DNA of 7,022 nucleotides from Clostridia bacterium (GTDB taxonomy: Bacteria > Bacillota > Clostridia > DUPQ01): positions 1 to 7,022 of the forward strand of contig JAUVJE010000129.1 in NCBI GenBank assembly GCA_030592355.1, read 5' to 3'. Positions 6,057 through 7,022 of the stretch are shown here, in pieces. The notes under the pieces are model-generated. The model ran no database searches, was not told where the DNA came from, and worked only from the letters and a program-made list of their open reading frames with translations. The translations under genes and the position numbers were made by a program. How positions within the stretch are numbered: the stretch's first letter is position 1; each line of letters starts with the position of its first letter.

Positions 6057-7022
6057 CCCAGTTTATTAGCACGGACGCCCATGTCAATCCCCCGCCGAAT
6101 CCGGTGAGAACTATCTTGTCCCCGGGTTTTATCATGCCATCCGATACTGCATTGCAGAGAGCTATCGGTATACTTGCCGATGATGTATTTCCAAATTTAT
6201 CAATTACGGAATATATCTTGTCCATAGTTACACCCAACCTTTTTGCCGCACTCTGCATTATCCTGATATTTGCCTGATGAGGTACAATCAATTTGATATC
6301 ATCAATCGTAAGTTCATTATCTTTAAGCAGTTTTAAAACGGAACTTGCCATTGTTTTTGAGGCAAATTTGAACACTTCCCTGCCATCCATACGAATGGTA
6401 TGGGCGCGTTCATTATTTCTTGTTTCAATATCTTCTTCTGTAAAATGGGTACCTGGTACTGTTATTGCTTTGCCAAGGTGTCCCGAAGCTCCAAGGTCAA
6501 ATTCAATTAAACTGGGCGATTCTGACGCGGTTATCACTGCTGCGCCGGCACCATCGCCAAAAAGCACGCATGTGCTTCTGTGCCCCCAGTCAATTACCTT
6601 TGACAGTCCTTCACACCCAATTACAAGAACATTCTTATATATTCCTGATGCAATAAACTGCGCCCCGGATGCAAGCGCATATACAAACCCCGAACATGCG
6701 GCATTCAAATCATAGGCAGCAGCACTGCCTGCACCGATTGCCGCCTGTACCATGCATGCCATAGATGGCGTAAAATAGTCGGGTGTAATAGTCGCTACTA
6801 TAATAAGGTCAAGCTCTTCGGCAGTCAGCTTAGCATCTTCCAGCGCAGCTTCTGCGGCCTTAATACCCATCTCGACATTCATGTGGTCCTTATCAAGAAT
6901 CCTTCTTTCATGGATTCCGGATCGCTCTACAATCCAATCATTTGTAGTTTCAACTATATGCTCAAGCTCGTAATTAGTTAATATCTTATTGGGAACGTAA
7001 TACCCAATCCCCTTTATACAAA
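6052..7022 (-). CDS. fabH: 3-oxoacyl-ACP synthase III FabH, first codons beyond the window
   Basis: FabH starts fatty-acid synthesis by condensing an acyl-CoA primer (acetyl- or branched) with malonyl-ACP. The frame stays open to the right edge: upstream of an internal ATG at 6882 it reads IKGIGYYVPNKILTNYELE and TNDWIVERSGIHERR, classic FabH N-terminal sequence. The 6882 ATG is therefore not the start. About 322 residues are visible, with only roughly three to five missing, judged from the catalytic cysteine (visible residue 109; Cys112 in E. coli FabH). The Cys-His-Asn triad is complete: Cys109 in LNAACSGF, His248 in VPHQAN and Asn278 in FGNTSSAS. The end GFGGGLTWASVLINWV is typical. It is the most upstream visible gene of the operon. 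The operon promoter and any regulator site lie outside the window. Primer preference cannot be read here. Confidence 0.97.
   Translation of the reverse strand, partial: CIKGIGYYVPNKILTNYELEHIVETTNDWIVERSGIHERRILDKDHMNVEMGIKAAEAALEDAKLTAEELDLIIVATITPDYFTPSMACMVQAAIGAGSAAAYDLNAACSGFVYALASGAQFIASGIYKNVLVIGCEGLSKVIDWGHRSTCVLFGDGAGAAVITASESPSLIEFDLGASGHLGKAITVPGTHFTEEDIETRNNERAHTIRMDGREVFKFASKTMASSVLKLLKDNELTIDDIKLIVPHQANIRIMQSAAKRLGVTMDKIYSVIDKFGNTSSASIPIALCNAVSDGMIKPGDKIVLTGFGGGLTWASVLINWV

Noticed and set aside
6052..6882. FabH starting at the ATG at 6882 (276 residues)
   Set aside because: The frame stays open to the window edge and encodes canonical FabH N-terminal sequence, so the gene is longer and runs off the edge.

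Overview
The window looks like chromosomal DNA from a low-GC Firmicute, most likely class Clostridia. The reasons are AGGAG-type ribosome binding sites, an AT-rich left half, a FabK-type (flavoprotein) enoyl-ACP reductase in place of FabI, and compact fatty-acid genes. No rRNA, tRNA, CRISPR array or transposase is visible.

Layout. Positions 1-110 hold two copies of a 49-bp tandem unit plus the start of a third. Each unit is itself a long imperfect palindrome, and the array is cut by the left edge. Two plus-strand genes follow: a small membrane-anchored protein of unknown function (187-717) and a 455-residue multi-pass membrane protein with a DUF4129-like C-terminal domain (973-2340). Just past the latter, in another frame, an open stretch (2313-2477) reads like the C-terminal tail of an ABC-transporter solute-binding lipoprotein and is probably a gene remnant. 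On the minus strand lies a HAD-family phosphatase (2557-3204). Also on the minus strand, reading from the right edge, is a tight four-gene type II fatty-acid synthesis operon: fabH (first few codons beyond the window), fabK, fabF, fabZ. A strong intrinsic terminator at 3332-3360 closes it.

How the genes work together. FabH condenses an acyl-CoA primer with malonyl-ACP. FabF performs the later condensations, FabZ dehydrates 3-hydroxyacyl-ACP and FabK reduces enoyl-ACP. This gives three of the four cycle steps plus initiation. The ketoreductase (FabG), the malonyl transacylase (FabD), the acyl carrier protein and the acetyl-CoA carboxylase genes are absent from the visible part and must be encoded elsewhere. 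Gaps inside the operon are 6, 13 and 9 nt, and two stop codons are embedded in the next gene's ribosome binding site, so translation is probably coupled.

The left half (membrane proteins, gene remnant, HAD gene, palindromic repeats) is visibly more AT-rich than the fab operon and looks like a variable region next to a core housekeeping operon. I see no convincing undescribed multi-gene system. The items most worth checking are the palindromic repeats, the remnant reading frame and the orphan DUF4129-like protein with its unrecognised neighbour.
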